Shown here piece by piece: positions 14,985-21,573 of a stretch of 22,017 bases of DNA. The notes under the pieces were generated by a model that did not search any database, was not told the origin of the DNA, and worked only from the letters and a program-made list of their open reading frames with translations. Every line of letters starts with the position of its first letter. Position 1 is the first letter of the stretch. The stretch comes from Desulfuromonadaceae bacterium (lineage in GTDB: Bacteria; Desulfobacterota; Desulfuromonadia; Desulfuromonadales; SZUA-540): the NCBI GenBank assembly GCA_003250235.1, contig QKGY01000443.1, forward strand, positions 1 to 22,017, in the 5' to 3' direction. Made by a program: the position numbers and the translations under genes.

Positions 14985-15293
14985 CTACTCAACGACAACA
15001 TAGGCTTTCATTTTTTCAAACTTTTTCGAGCCTATCCCTTTGATCTTCACCAGATCTTGCGGATCCTTGAAAGGGCCCTGTTCTTCCCGGTAGGCGACGA
15101 TCCTTTCAGCCGTGGTTTTGCCAACTTCCGGAATTCTCTGCAGTTCATCCACCGAGGCACGGTTGATATTCACTGCGGTCTGCATCTCTGCAGCAACAGA
15201 ACCTTTTCCTGTACTGTCTGTACTGCTGAAACTCATGGGAGCAACAGCCAACATGCTCATCACCATAACACAAACACAAAGAACCTTCCGCAT
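14985..15293 (-). CDS. Secreted ComEA-like helix-hairpin-helix protein
   Basis: The 102-residue product has an N-terminal signal peptide (basic MRK, then VLCVCVMVMSMLAVAPM, with a likely cleavage near 21-24) and a mature domain with two helix-hairpin-helix motifs: LQRIPEVGKTTAERI (51-65) and LVKIKGIGSKKFEKM (81-95), preceded by the NINRASVDEL lead-in typical of the ComEA family. ComEA binds incoming DNA outside the inner membrane during transformation, so periplasmic DNA binding is likely. The ATG at 15293 has AGGAG seven bases upstream. It forms its own transcription unit between two terminators. No other competence genes are in the window, so a competence role is inference. Confidence 0.88.
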   Translation of the reverse strand: MRKVLCVCVMVMSMLAVAPMSFSSTDSTGKGSVAAEMQTAVNINRASVDELQRIPEVGKTTAERIVAYREEQGPFKDPQDLVKIKGIGSKKFEKMKAYVVVE

Positions 15294-15323
15294 TTTTTTC
15301 TCCTTTTATGATTCGGGTTATGG

Positions 15324-15369
15324 ATACCGGACAGCCCCCTCCTCGTTCCCCTCCTTTCCGTCCCGGTAT
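15324..15369 (-). promoter_or_regulatory. Stem-loop with purine-rich, GGA-repeat loop in the leader of the ComEA-like gene
   Basis: In the transcript, ATACCG(G)GAC and GTCCGGTAT pair as nine base pairs with one bulged G. The 27-base loop is almost all purine and contains GGAGGGG twice, in AAGGAGGGG and GAGGAGGGG. Neither copy is followed by a usable start codon. The form suits a CsrA-type site or a ribosome-site mimic; this is inference. Confidence 0.45.
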
Positions 15370-15400
15370 TTCATTGGAATCCTCAGCGACCCGATATCCA

Positions 15401-15420
15401 GCCAATCTTCAAAGATTGGC
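15401..15420 (-). repeat. 20-base palindrome at the predicted 5' end of the ComEA-like transcript
   Basis: GCCAATCTT and AAGATTGGC are perfect inverted copies separated by two bases. It begins at about the predicted transcription start, so it would be either a 5'-terminal RNA hairpin or a DNA operator just downstream of the promoter. Confidence 0.7.
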
Positions 15421-15421
15421 A

Positions 15422-15445
15422 TATTTTAATTAGCATATTAAAATA
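15422..15445. promoter_or_regulatory. AT-rich operator-like inverted repeat
   Basis: TATTTTAAT and ATTAAAATA are perfect 9-base inverted arms around TAGCAT. The repeat covers the -10 box and part of the spacer of the predicted promoter of the ComEA-like gene, where a bound dimeric repressor would block transcription. Chance AT-rich symmetry is possible. Confidence 0.55.
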
Positions 15446-15454
15446 CATTGTCAA
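15427..15454 (-). promoter_or_regulatory. Predicted sigma-70 promoter of the ComEA-like gene
   Basis: A perfect TTGACA (15449-15454, minus strand) is followed after 16 bases by TAATTA (15427-15432). Transcription would start near 15420, about 127 bases before the ATG. It lies directly after the lptD terminator, so the gene needs its own promoter. Confidence 0.6.
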
Positions 15455-15474
15455 ATAATCGGAAAATCTTTTAC

Positions 15475-15498
15475 AAAAAAAGCCGGCATAGCCGGCTT
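15475..15498 (-). terminator. Intrinsic terminator after lptD
   Basis: AAGCCGGC and GCCGGCTT form a perfect 8-bp stem with a three-base TAT loop, followed on the minus strand by a row of T (seven including the stem end). It lies about 34 bases after the lptD stop and closes the trpA-to-lptD unit. Confidence 0.93.
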
Positions 15499-15531
15499 AA
15501 CGAAGTGTGTGGAGAGGAACTCGAGGTCGTC

Positions 15532-17631
15532 TCAGTTGGTCTGGGTGAGACTTCGGCTGAAACCGCCAAAACGCCCCAATCCAGACATGGAGAAAGAAAT
15601 CATGATTTGCGAATCGTCGGGACGATCACGATAAGTAAGAAACAAACTCCAGCACTGAGAGCGATATTCAAGGTCTACCACGTCCTCCAACCTGCGATTG
15701 TCGATGAGATCATGGCGATGCTGATAATTCAGATAGACTGGCGACAACAGGCTGGTATCGAGAATTCCTGCCACATATTCAATATCCCCAAGATCGGGGT
15801 CCTCCCTGTCCTTCCGATATTCCACACTCAGGGCATTCCCACGGTTGTCGGCAATATTGCCTCGCGCATTGAACCGGGTCAGCTCCCTTTTTTCGGGATA
15901 GAAGTCGTATGAGGCATCCACATCGAGGTAAGCATGCCGGGAAGGCCGGAGAATCAACTCAGCCCGCAACGGGGAAAAAGGACGCAATGGCAGATCGGAA
16001 GCATCCCTATCCTGACGGGCCTCATGGATGTCGTAGTCGCCGGAGAGCCTCAAATAGAGAAACTCCAGGTATTCGCTTTGGCCGGCGTCTCGCTCCAAAC
16101 GGGCTGTCAGGCGGTTGGTCAATGCCAGGGAAATGCGGTTTTGTCCTTCGATGCGATCAAGGTTGTCGAATTGCGGAAGGACCGACTGATCTTCATAAGG
16201 CGTGTAATAGTAGGTCCACTCGGGTTCCATGCTGTGACGGATTCGCGTCGACGAATCGTCCTCCCCGAGGGAGAAAACCCGGCTGAGCCGAGTCGACATG
16301 CGCAAGGAAACCTCCGGCAAGCCCTTGTTATCGTTGCCGTCAGAAGTCCAGTACAGACGTTCTCGATAAGCGAACTCCGGCGACACATCGAAAGCCCCCC
16401 AGGGTCTGAACGCTGCAGCCACGACGGGTCGCAGTTCCAGACGTTCTCCCTTGAGCCCTTCCAACCGCCAGAAATAAGTCGAAGAGGTGTCGAGTTGAAG
16501 ATAGAAGGGAGTTTGTCCGAGTCGCTGGCGAATGACATCCACGCGCATTTCCGGCAACCTTTGCAGCACGGTTTTGTCATTGCTTTCGACAACCTGGATA
16601 TACTGAAACTGCGCCGTAGCGTTGGTCTTTCCCCAGGCCCGGCTCAAATAGACAATGGATTTTGTCTGATCCTTGTTGTATTCACCGGCAACATTTCCGA
16701 AATCTTCGAAGTAGTCTCGGCTGCTCACGTATTCGACATCTGCCGACAGGCGGACGTTGCCCGGCAGAAAGCCGAAATGGTTCCAGTCGATGGCGTAGCG
16801 GTCACCGGAGCCGTTAGAACTGCTGATATGGTAGCCGCGCCAGATCCCTTCGTTTTCATGCCCGAAGATGTATCGATACTCAAGGCCTTTCCCCAAACCG
16901 AGACGGGAAAGGTAGTCGAGATAAAGCGTGGCATCCTGGTTGGGGGCGATGACCTGGTAATAGGCCAGGGATAGCTGGGTGCCCTTCTTGTCGGAATATC
17001 CTGCGCTCGGCAAAAGAAACCCGGACTCCCTCTCTGTCTGGACCGGATAGAGGATATACGGAATATAGAGCACGGGAATATCGTGCAGGTAGAAAATCAC
17101 ATGTTTTCCACGCGCGAACCCGCCAAGGGTCACGGTCAGATCCCTGGCCCCGAATTTCCAGGAAGGAATCTCACCGTCGCACGTGGTAAAGGTGCCCCGA
17201 TCCACATGAAAAGACTGCGCACCCGTCTTTTCCACGGCATCACCCGTGAGATGGAAGTTTTTCTCCCGCAGAAACACCCTGCCCTCTTCAATCCGCCCCA
17301 GCCCCGAATCAACATCCCAGACAACACTGTCTCCGGAAACGGTCCCCGCCGGATCGGCGATCTGCACATCCCCTTCGGCGACAACTTCTCCGCTCTGGGT
17401 ATCCCAGGCCAGGGAGTGACTCAGCAGCGACATCTCCCCCCGACGGAGAAGGACATTTCCTTCAGCGTGATAGATACCGCTGCTCTTATCATAGAGCATC
17501 TGATCGGCCTCGAGGTGTACAGGTCCTTCTCCAAGGAAGTCGGAACCATCCGAAGCGCAAATCGCCGCCCCCTCGAACGCCAGCGCCAGAGTCAGTGCGA
17601 TGACAACATATTTAAATCGCAGAAGATACAC
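15532..17631 (-). CDS. lptD: LPS-assembly outer-membrane protein LptD
   Basis: LptD with LptE inserts lipopolysaccharide into the outer leaflet. The 699-residue product has a signal peptide (about 1-25), an N-terminal OstA/jellyroll domain (about 38-130, with LEADQMLYDKSSGIYHAEGN), and a beta-barrel with the conserved lead VLYIPYILYPVQTERESGFLLP. Only three cysteines are present: 25 at the signal-peptide border, 151 in TFTTCDGEIPSW, and 660 in SQCWSLFLTYR, against four in E. coli LptD. It is shorter than the E. coli protein (784). The GTG start at 17631 overlaps the end of folC by 20 bases, and no ATG nearby would preserve the signal peptide. A terminator follows. Confidence 0.94.
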   Translation of the reverse strand: MYLLRFKYVVIALTLALAFEGAAICASDGSDFLGEGPVHLEADQMLYDKSSGIYHAEGNVLLRRGEMSLLSHSLAWDTQSGEVVAEGDVQIADPAGTVSGDSVVWDVDSGLGRIEEGRVFLREKNFHLTGDAVEKTGAQSFHVDRGTFTTCDGEIPSWKFGARDLTVTLGGFARGKHVIFYLHDIPVLYIPYILYPVQTERESGFLLPSAGYSDKKGTQLSLAYYQVIAPNQDATLYLDYLSRLGLGKGLEYRYIFGHENEGIWRGYHISSSNGSGDRYAIDWNHFGFLPGNVRLSADVEYVSSRDYFEDFGNVAGEYNKDQTKSIVYLSRAWGKTNATAQFQYIQVVESNDKTVLQRLPEMRVDVIRQRLGQTPFYLQLDTSSTYFWRLEGLKGERLELRPVVAAAFRPWGAFDVSPEFAYRERLYWTSDGNDNKGLPEVSLRMSTRLSRVFSLGEDDSSTRIRHSMEPEWTYYYTPYEDQSVLPQFDNLDRIEGQNRISLALTNRLTARLERDAGQSEYLEFLYLRLSGDYDIHEARQDRDASDLPLRPFSPLRAELILRPSRHAYLDVDASYDFYPEKRELTRFNARGNIADNRGNALSVEYRKDREDPDLGDIEYVAGILDTSLLSPVYLNYQHRHDLIDNRRLEDVVDLEYRSQCWSLFLTYRDRPDDSQIMISFSMSGLGRFGGFSRSLTQTN

Positions 17632-18898
17632 TCTTCCGACCTTCCCTTTGGATTAAGTAATCGCGAATCGCCGCGACCAGAAAAAGCGATCCTGCAACCA
17701 GAACGATCTCCCCCGGCTGCCAATCCTTCAGGGCCGCCTCCATCGCGAGGTGTGGAGAAGTATAGGCAGAGGACGGGACACCGCTTTGCGCCACAGCCCG
17801 TGCGAGATCCTCCGCGGGAACGGCTTCTTCCACGGATGGAGAGGCACAGTAGACCGCAGAAACCAATGGAAGCAACGCAGCCAGGATATCCGAGACCTTG
17901 CGCCCCCCTTTGACCCCGGCGACCCAACGGATCCTTCCGGCAGCTTGTGGGGCCAAATAATCGGCCAGGACCTTGGCTCCGGAACCGTTATGAGCACCAT
18001 CCAGCAAAATGACGCCCTCGTCTCCCCACCACTCGAGCCGGCCGGGCCACCGGACCTGACGCACCCCTTCGCATAAGGCCGCATCCGGGATATCCAGACC
18101 CAACGACCTTAACCAGATGGCACCCGCTACCGCCTGCCCCAAGTTGTCCACCTGGTGCGCCCCGGAGAGCCCGGGTTCCAGATCCTGCAAGGATACCGCA
18201 TCGGTTTCCAAAGAAAAACGCTCTCCTTGCACCTGCAGCCGGTAGTCGCGCCCCGCAGCCCAGGCGGGAGCACCCAGTCTGTCGGCCTGAGCAAGAATCA
18301 CCTGCAGCGCCGCATCCTCCTGCCGACCGACAACGACCGGCACGCCCGCCTTGATAATCCCCGCTTTTTCAGCGGCAATGGTCGGGAGGGTATCCCCCAG
18401 ATGCTCGACATGGTCCATACTGACGGGGGTGATCAGGCTTAGCAGAGGGGTGACGGCGTTGGTGGCATCAAGCCGCCCGCCCATGCCCGTTTCCAGAATG
18501 GCGAAATCAACAGCCTGAAGCTTGAAGTACAGCAGGGCCAGCGCTGTCGTGAATTCGAAGAATGTTGCAGGAATTCCGTCAGCCGCCTCGCGTATCTCAG
18601 CGGTCAGGGACCCGACCCGCTCTTCGTCAATGGGAATGCCGTTTACCCGAATGCGTTCGGTGAAGGAATGCAGATGAGGAGACGTATAGAGGCCGACACG
18701 ATAACCGGCCTGTTGGAGAATTTTCGCCAGACAGGCCGATACGGAACCCTTGCCATTGGTGCCTGCAACGTGAACGACGCCAAACGCCCTTTCGGGATGT
18801 TCAAGGACATCGAGCAGGCCTCGGATATTATCCAGACCCAGTTTGATGCCGAACCGCTGGAGACCGTAGAGATAGTCCAGGCTCTCCTGGTATTGCAC
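17612..18898 (-). CDS. folC: Folylpolyglutamate synthase / dihydrofolate synthase
   Basis: FolC adds glutamate to dihydropteroate and extends the polyglutamate tail of folates. The 428-residue Mur-ligase-type protein has the P-loop GTNGKGS at 46-52, then LYTSPHLHSFTERIRVNG, FEFTTALALLYF, LETGMGGRLDATNAV, and SMDHVEHLGDTLPTIAAEKAGIIK, all family signatures. The C-terminal domain has LDGAHNGSGA, where the usual DGAHNP has Gly for Pro. The start is GTG at 18898, three bases after the accD stop, with only a weak AAGAG ribosome site. The accD-folC pair is a widespread arrangement. Whether it has both activities cannot be read from sequence alone. Confidence 0.94.
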   Translation of the reverse strand: MQYQESLDYLYGLQRFGIKLGLDNIRGLLDVLEHPERAFGVVHVAGTNGKGSVSACLAKILQQAGYRVGLYTSPHLHSFTERIRVNGIPIDEERVGSLTAEIREAADGIPATFFEFTTALALLYFKLQAVDFAILETGMGGRLDATNAVTPLLSLITPVSMDHVEHLGDTLPTIAAEKAGIIKAGVPVVVGRQEDAALQVILAQADRLGAPAWAAGRDYRLQVQGERFSLETDAVSLQDLEPGLSGAHQVDNLGQAVAGAIWLRSLGLDIPDAALCEGVRQVRWPGRLEWWGDEGVILLDGAHNGSGAKVLADYLAPQAAGRIRWVAGVKGGRKVSDILAALLPLVSAVYCASPSVEEAVPAEDLARAVAQSGVPSSAYTSPHLAMEAALKDWQPGEIVLVAGSLFLVAAIRDYLIQREGRKSVSSAI

Positions 18899-18901
18899 GC
18901 G

Positions 18902-19750
18902 TCAGCTCTTGGTAAAGATACGTAGAATCTGTGAAAGCCGTGCTTTCATCTCCTGACGGCGCACGATCATGTCAACCATGCCGTGCTCCAAAAGGTATTC
19001 GGAACGCTGAAAGCCATCCGGCAATTTCTGACGGATCGTCTGTTCGATGACCCGGGGACCGGCAAAGCCGATCAGGGCCCTGGGCTCGGCCATGTTGATA
19101 TCGCCGAGCATGGCAAAACTGGCCGTGACCCCGCCAGTGGTCGGATCCGTAAGGACGGAAATGAAGGGAATTCCAGCGGCCTTCAGCTTGGCAAGAGCCG
19201 CACTGGTCTTGGCCATCTGCATCAGAGAGAGGATACTCTCCTGCATGCGAGCGCCGCCTGAAGAGGAAAAAATGATAACCGGCTGCCGTTTTTCCAACCC
19301 CTTTTCAATGGCGCGGGTAATCTTTTCCCCGACCACCGAGCCCATGCTCCCGCCCATGAAGCCAAAATCGAAGACGGACACAACGACCCCAAGGCCATCG
19401 ATGGTTCCTTCCCCGCAGATAACGGCATCGCCAGGTCCGCTTTTTTTCACAGCGGCCCGGATACGGTCTTTGTATTTTTTTGAGTCCTTGAAATCCAGAA
19501 AATCGACCGACTCCATGGTGGCGTCCATCTCGACGAAGGATCCTTCGTCGAGGGTCAGCGCGATACGTTCCCTGGCGCTGATGCGAAAATGGTAGTCGCA
19601 CTTGGGACACACATTGAGATTGCGCTCTATTTCTTTGGTATAGATAATTTCATTACAGTTTTTGCACTTGCTCCAGACACCTTCTGGCATCTTGACCTTC
19701 TTGGTCTCTACAGGCGCGATAGGCGCTTTTGACTTTGTGAACCAGGCCAT
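18902..19750 (-). CDS. accD: Acetyl-CoA carboxylase carboxyltransferase subunit beta
   Basis: AccD pairs with AccA to transfer the carboxyl group from biotin to acetyl-CoA, giving malonyl-CoA for fatty-acid synthesis. The 282-residue protein has the N-terminal zinc ribbon with cysteines at 29, 32, 48 and 51 and a crotonase-fold carboxyltransferase domain (VFDFGFMGGSMGSVVGEKI, IIFSSSGGARMQES, TDPTTGGVTASFAMLGD, GFAGPRVIEQTI). Length is normal. The ATG at 19750 has GAGG seven bases upstream. Upstream are an 83-base spacer with a short GGGG/CCCC hairpin but no terminator, and the small ORF after trpA. Confidence 0.97.
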   Translation of the reverse strand: MAWFTKSKAPIAPVETKKVKMPEGVWSKCKNCNEIIYTKEIERNLNVCPKCDYHFRISARERIALTLDEGSFVEMDATMESVDFLDFKDSKKYKDRIRAAVKKSGPGDAVICGEGTIDGLGVVVSVFDFGFMGGSMGSVVGEKITRAIEKGLEKRQPVIIFSSSGGARMQESILSLMQMAKTSAALAKLKAAGIPFISVLTDPTTGGVTASFAMLGDINMAEPRALIGFAGPRVIEQTIRQKLPDGFQRSEYLLEHGMVDMIVRRQEMKARLSQILRIFTKS

Positions 19751-19833
19751 CTCATTACCTCATTTCTCCAGGGAGCCATCGGGTGCTTGCCCCGTGAATC
19801 TTGGGGTCAATCCCCGGGCTTAGTCTACCTGCA

Positions 19834-19932
19834 TCATTTTCTTTTAAGAAGATACCATCCACGAATTTCAGACAGCAGCACGACACCACCGCCAATTCCG
19901 GACCAGACAACGCCGATTCTTGCGAAAACCAT
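19834..19932 (-). CDS. Possible small membrane peptide coupled to trpA
   Basis: A 32-codon ORF whose ATG overlaps the trpA stop (TAATG), a common sign of translational coupling. The peptide begins MVFARIGVVWSG, continues with a Gly/Val/Leu stretch that could span a membrane (residues 3-20), and ends in a basic WYLLKRK tail, fitting a positive-inside single-pass protein. There is no good ribosome site apart from coupling. The same frame extends upstream through trpA, but that part is only antisense-free shadow reading. No known function. It could also be chance coding in a short gap. Confidence 0.45.
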   Translation of the reverse strand: MVFARIGVVWSGIGGGVVLLSEIRGWYLLKRK

Positions 19933-20738
19933 TAAACGGCCGCCGAACGGATGCCTTTTTTCAGCGACCGGACAAAATCCTGTACCTGCGTCGTCAGATC
20001 CTGTGAATTTCCATAGGCCTGAATGACCTTGACAAGGGCACTGCCAACCACCACGGCGTCGGCGAATCCCGCGACAGCCGCCGCATCCGCCGCCGAAGCG
20101 ATGCCGAATCCAACCGCCACAGGAACGGAACATTCCCGTTTGACGTCGGCCACCGCATCGGCAATAGCTGCGGCATCGATCTGTCGGGACCCCGTAACAC
20201 CGGTCATAGAAACATAATACACATATCCCTCTGCCGCAGCAGCCAGACGTCGCACCCTATCCGGCGGGGTGGTGGGAGCCAGTAGCGTGATCAGTCGGAT
20301 ACCTGCCTCCTTCAGAGCTCCCGAGACCTCCGCGGATTCTTCAGGAGGAAGGTCGACCAGCAACAGGCCATCGACACCGGCCTTAGCGGCATCAGAAGCA
20401 AAACGCTCGGGTCCGTAGCGAAACACCTGATTATAATACCCCATCAAAACAATGGGAACATTGGTATGTTTGCGCACGCGACGGACTACGTCGAGGATTC
20501 CTTTCAGGGTCGTTCCTGAAGCCAGAGCACGCTCGGAAGAAGCCTGAATGGTCGGCCCGTCCGCCATGGGATCGGAAAAGGGGAATCCCAATTCGATCAG
20601 ATCCGCGCCGGCATCCACCAGGGCGTGCAGAAGGGTTTCAGTATGACCCAGATCCGGGTCCCCTGCCGTGATAAAGGGGATCAGAGCTTTTTCCCCATTC
20701 TGTCGCAACCGTTCAAAGGTCGCTTCGATACGCCCCAT
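19932..20738 (-). CDS. trpA: Tryptophan synthase alpha chain
   Basis: TrpA cleaves indole-3-glycerol phosphate to indole and glyceraldehyde 3-phosphate and passes indole to TrpB. The 268-residue TIM barrel has catalytic Glu49 (in LIELGFPFSDP) and Asp60 (in MADGPTIQ) at the same numbers as the Salmonella enzyme, plus PIVLMGYYN and VGFGIASA for the loop and phosphate sites. The ATG at 20738 has AGAGG seven bases upstream and its own predicted promoter. The trpA-accD-folC order is common, but trpF and trpB, which often come just before trpA, are not here; a uracil-DNA glycosylase is. Confidence 0.97.
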   Translation of the reverse strand: MGRIEATFERLRQNGEKALIPFITAGDPDLGHTETLLHALVDAGADLIELGFPFSDPMADGPTIQASSERALASGTTLKGILDVVRRVRKHTNVPIVLMGYYNQVFRYGPERFASDAAKAGVDGLLLVDLPPEESAEVSGALKEAGIRLITLLAPTTPPDRVRRLAAAAEGYVYYVSMTGVTGSRQIDAAAIADAVADVKRECSVPVAVGFGIASAADAAAVAGFADAVVVGSALVKVIQAYGNSQDLTTQVQDFVRSLKKGIRSAAV

Positions 20739-20770
20739 GGTCTTACCTCTAAGCCAGATTAAATTTCGCC

Positions 20771-20799
20771 AGTCTAATCGAAGCCACTTCCCTTTTCAA
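20771..20799 (-). promoter_or_regulatory. Predicted sigma-70 promoter for trpA
   Basis: TTGAAA (20794-20799, minus strand) and TAGACT (20771-20776) are separated by exactly 17 bases. Transcription would start near 20764, about 26 bases before the ATG. The -35 box overlaps the stop codon of the upstream glycosylase gene. The leader is too short for a trp-type attenuator. Confidence 0.65.
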
Positions 20800-21476
20800 C
20801 CGTTTTCTCCCGAAGCCAGTGTCTTCACCTGCTCCAGAAGATCCAGAAACATCGCCGGGGTAATCCGACCGGTTTGTACATTGTAACGGCTGGTATGATA
20901 ACTGGCGACCAGGATGGGTCCCCCCTCAGGGCGATAAACTCCGCCATGAGAAAAAACCAAACGGCCCGGTCGATCGACGATTTTCTGCTCGACCAGGTAA
21001 CGCATAAAACTGGTGAACGCCCCCTGTCCCAAGAGCAGGACGACTTTGAGCCGGGAAAGGGAGGCCAGTTCCTGAGCCAGAAAGGGACGGCAGTGGGCAA
21101 ATTCCTGAGGAGCGGGTTTGTTGCCGGGGGGCAGGCATTTGACGGCGTTGCTGATATAGAGGTCCCTGAGTTCCAGACCATCCCCCTTGTGCGTTGCCTG
21201 TGGTTGGCTAGCAAACCCCGCCCTGTGAAGCAGGGGGTACATGAAATCTCCGGCTCCGTCGCCGGTAAAGGGTCGCCCCGTCCGATTGGCCCCGTGAGCC
21301 CCAGGCGCGAGTCCGACCAGAAACACCCGGGCCAGGGGATCTCCGAATCCGGGTACCGGTTTATTCCAGTAATCGGACCGGGAATAGTCTTTTTTGGGGG
21401 GCAACTCGGCCATAAAGTTGGCAAGACGCTGACACTTTCGGCAGGTCAGCAGCCCCGGGATATCCTGTCCCAGCAT
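20796..21476 (-). CDS. Uracil-DNA glycosylase, family 5 (UDGb type), iron-sulfur
   Basis: Family 5 glycosylases remove uracil, and often other deaminated bases, from DNA. The 226-residue protein has cysteines at 12, 15, 114 and 129, spaced as the four ligands of the 4Fe-4S cluster in family 4/5 enzymes. Motif A is GLAPGAHGANRTGRPFTGD (55-73), close to the family 5 form that lacks the usual polar catalytic residue. Motif B is SYHTSRYNVQTGR, matching the family 5 SYHxSxxNxxTG pattern. The ATG at 21476 has only a weak ribosome site. It stands between the helicase gene and trpA, with no clear functional link. Confidence 0.92.
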   Translation of the reverse strand: MLGQDIPGLLTCRKCQRLANFMAELPPKKDYSRSDYWNKPVPGFGDPLARVFLVGLAPGAHGANRTGRPFTGDGAGDFMYPLLHRAGFASQPQATHKGDGLELRDLYISNAVKCLPPGNKPAPQEFAHCRPFLAQELASLSRLKVVLLLGQGAFTSFMRYLVEQKIVDRPGRLVFSHGGVYRPEGGPILVASYHTSRYNVQTGRITPAMFLDLLEQVKTLASGENG

Positions 21477-21573
21477 GTTCCGGCGTATCCTTGATGAAGG
21501 ATGTGAGATCCTTATCCGAAAATCACGATGTCTTCCGATGGCAGGTTCTCAGCTTCTAACCCGGTCCTCCGTT

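Noticed and set aside
15145..15405. 86-codon minus-strand ORF across the leader of the ComEA-like gene
   Set aside because: It starts at a TTG without a ribosome site and overlaps the signal peptide and first motif of the real gene in another frame.
19933..20133. Upstream extension of the small ORF after trpA
   Set aside because: The same frame stays open for 67 more codons, but these overlap trpA in another frame and carry a Gly/Arg-rich shadow composition. Only the TAATG-coupled part is retained.
21497..21513. AAGGAT/ATCCTT hairpin between the helicase and glycosylase genes
   Set aside because: Six base pairs without a T row, with a third copy that could pair instead; too weak to call a terminator.
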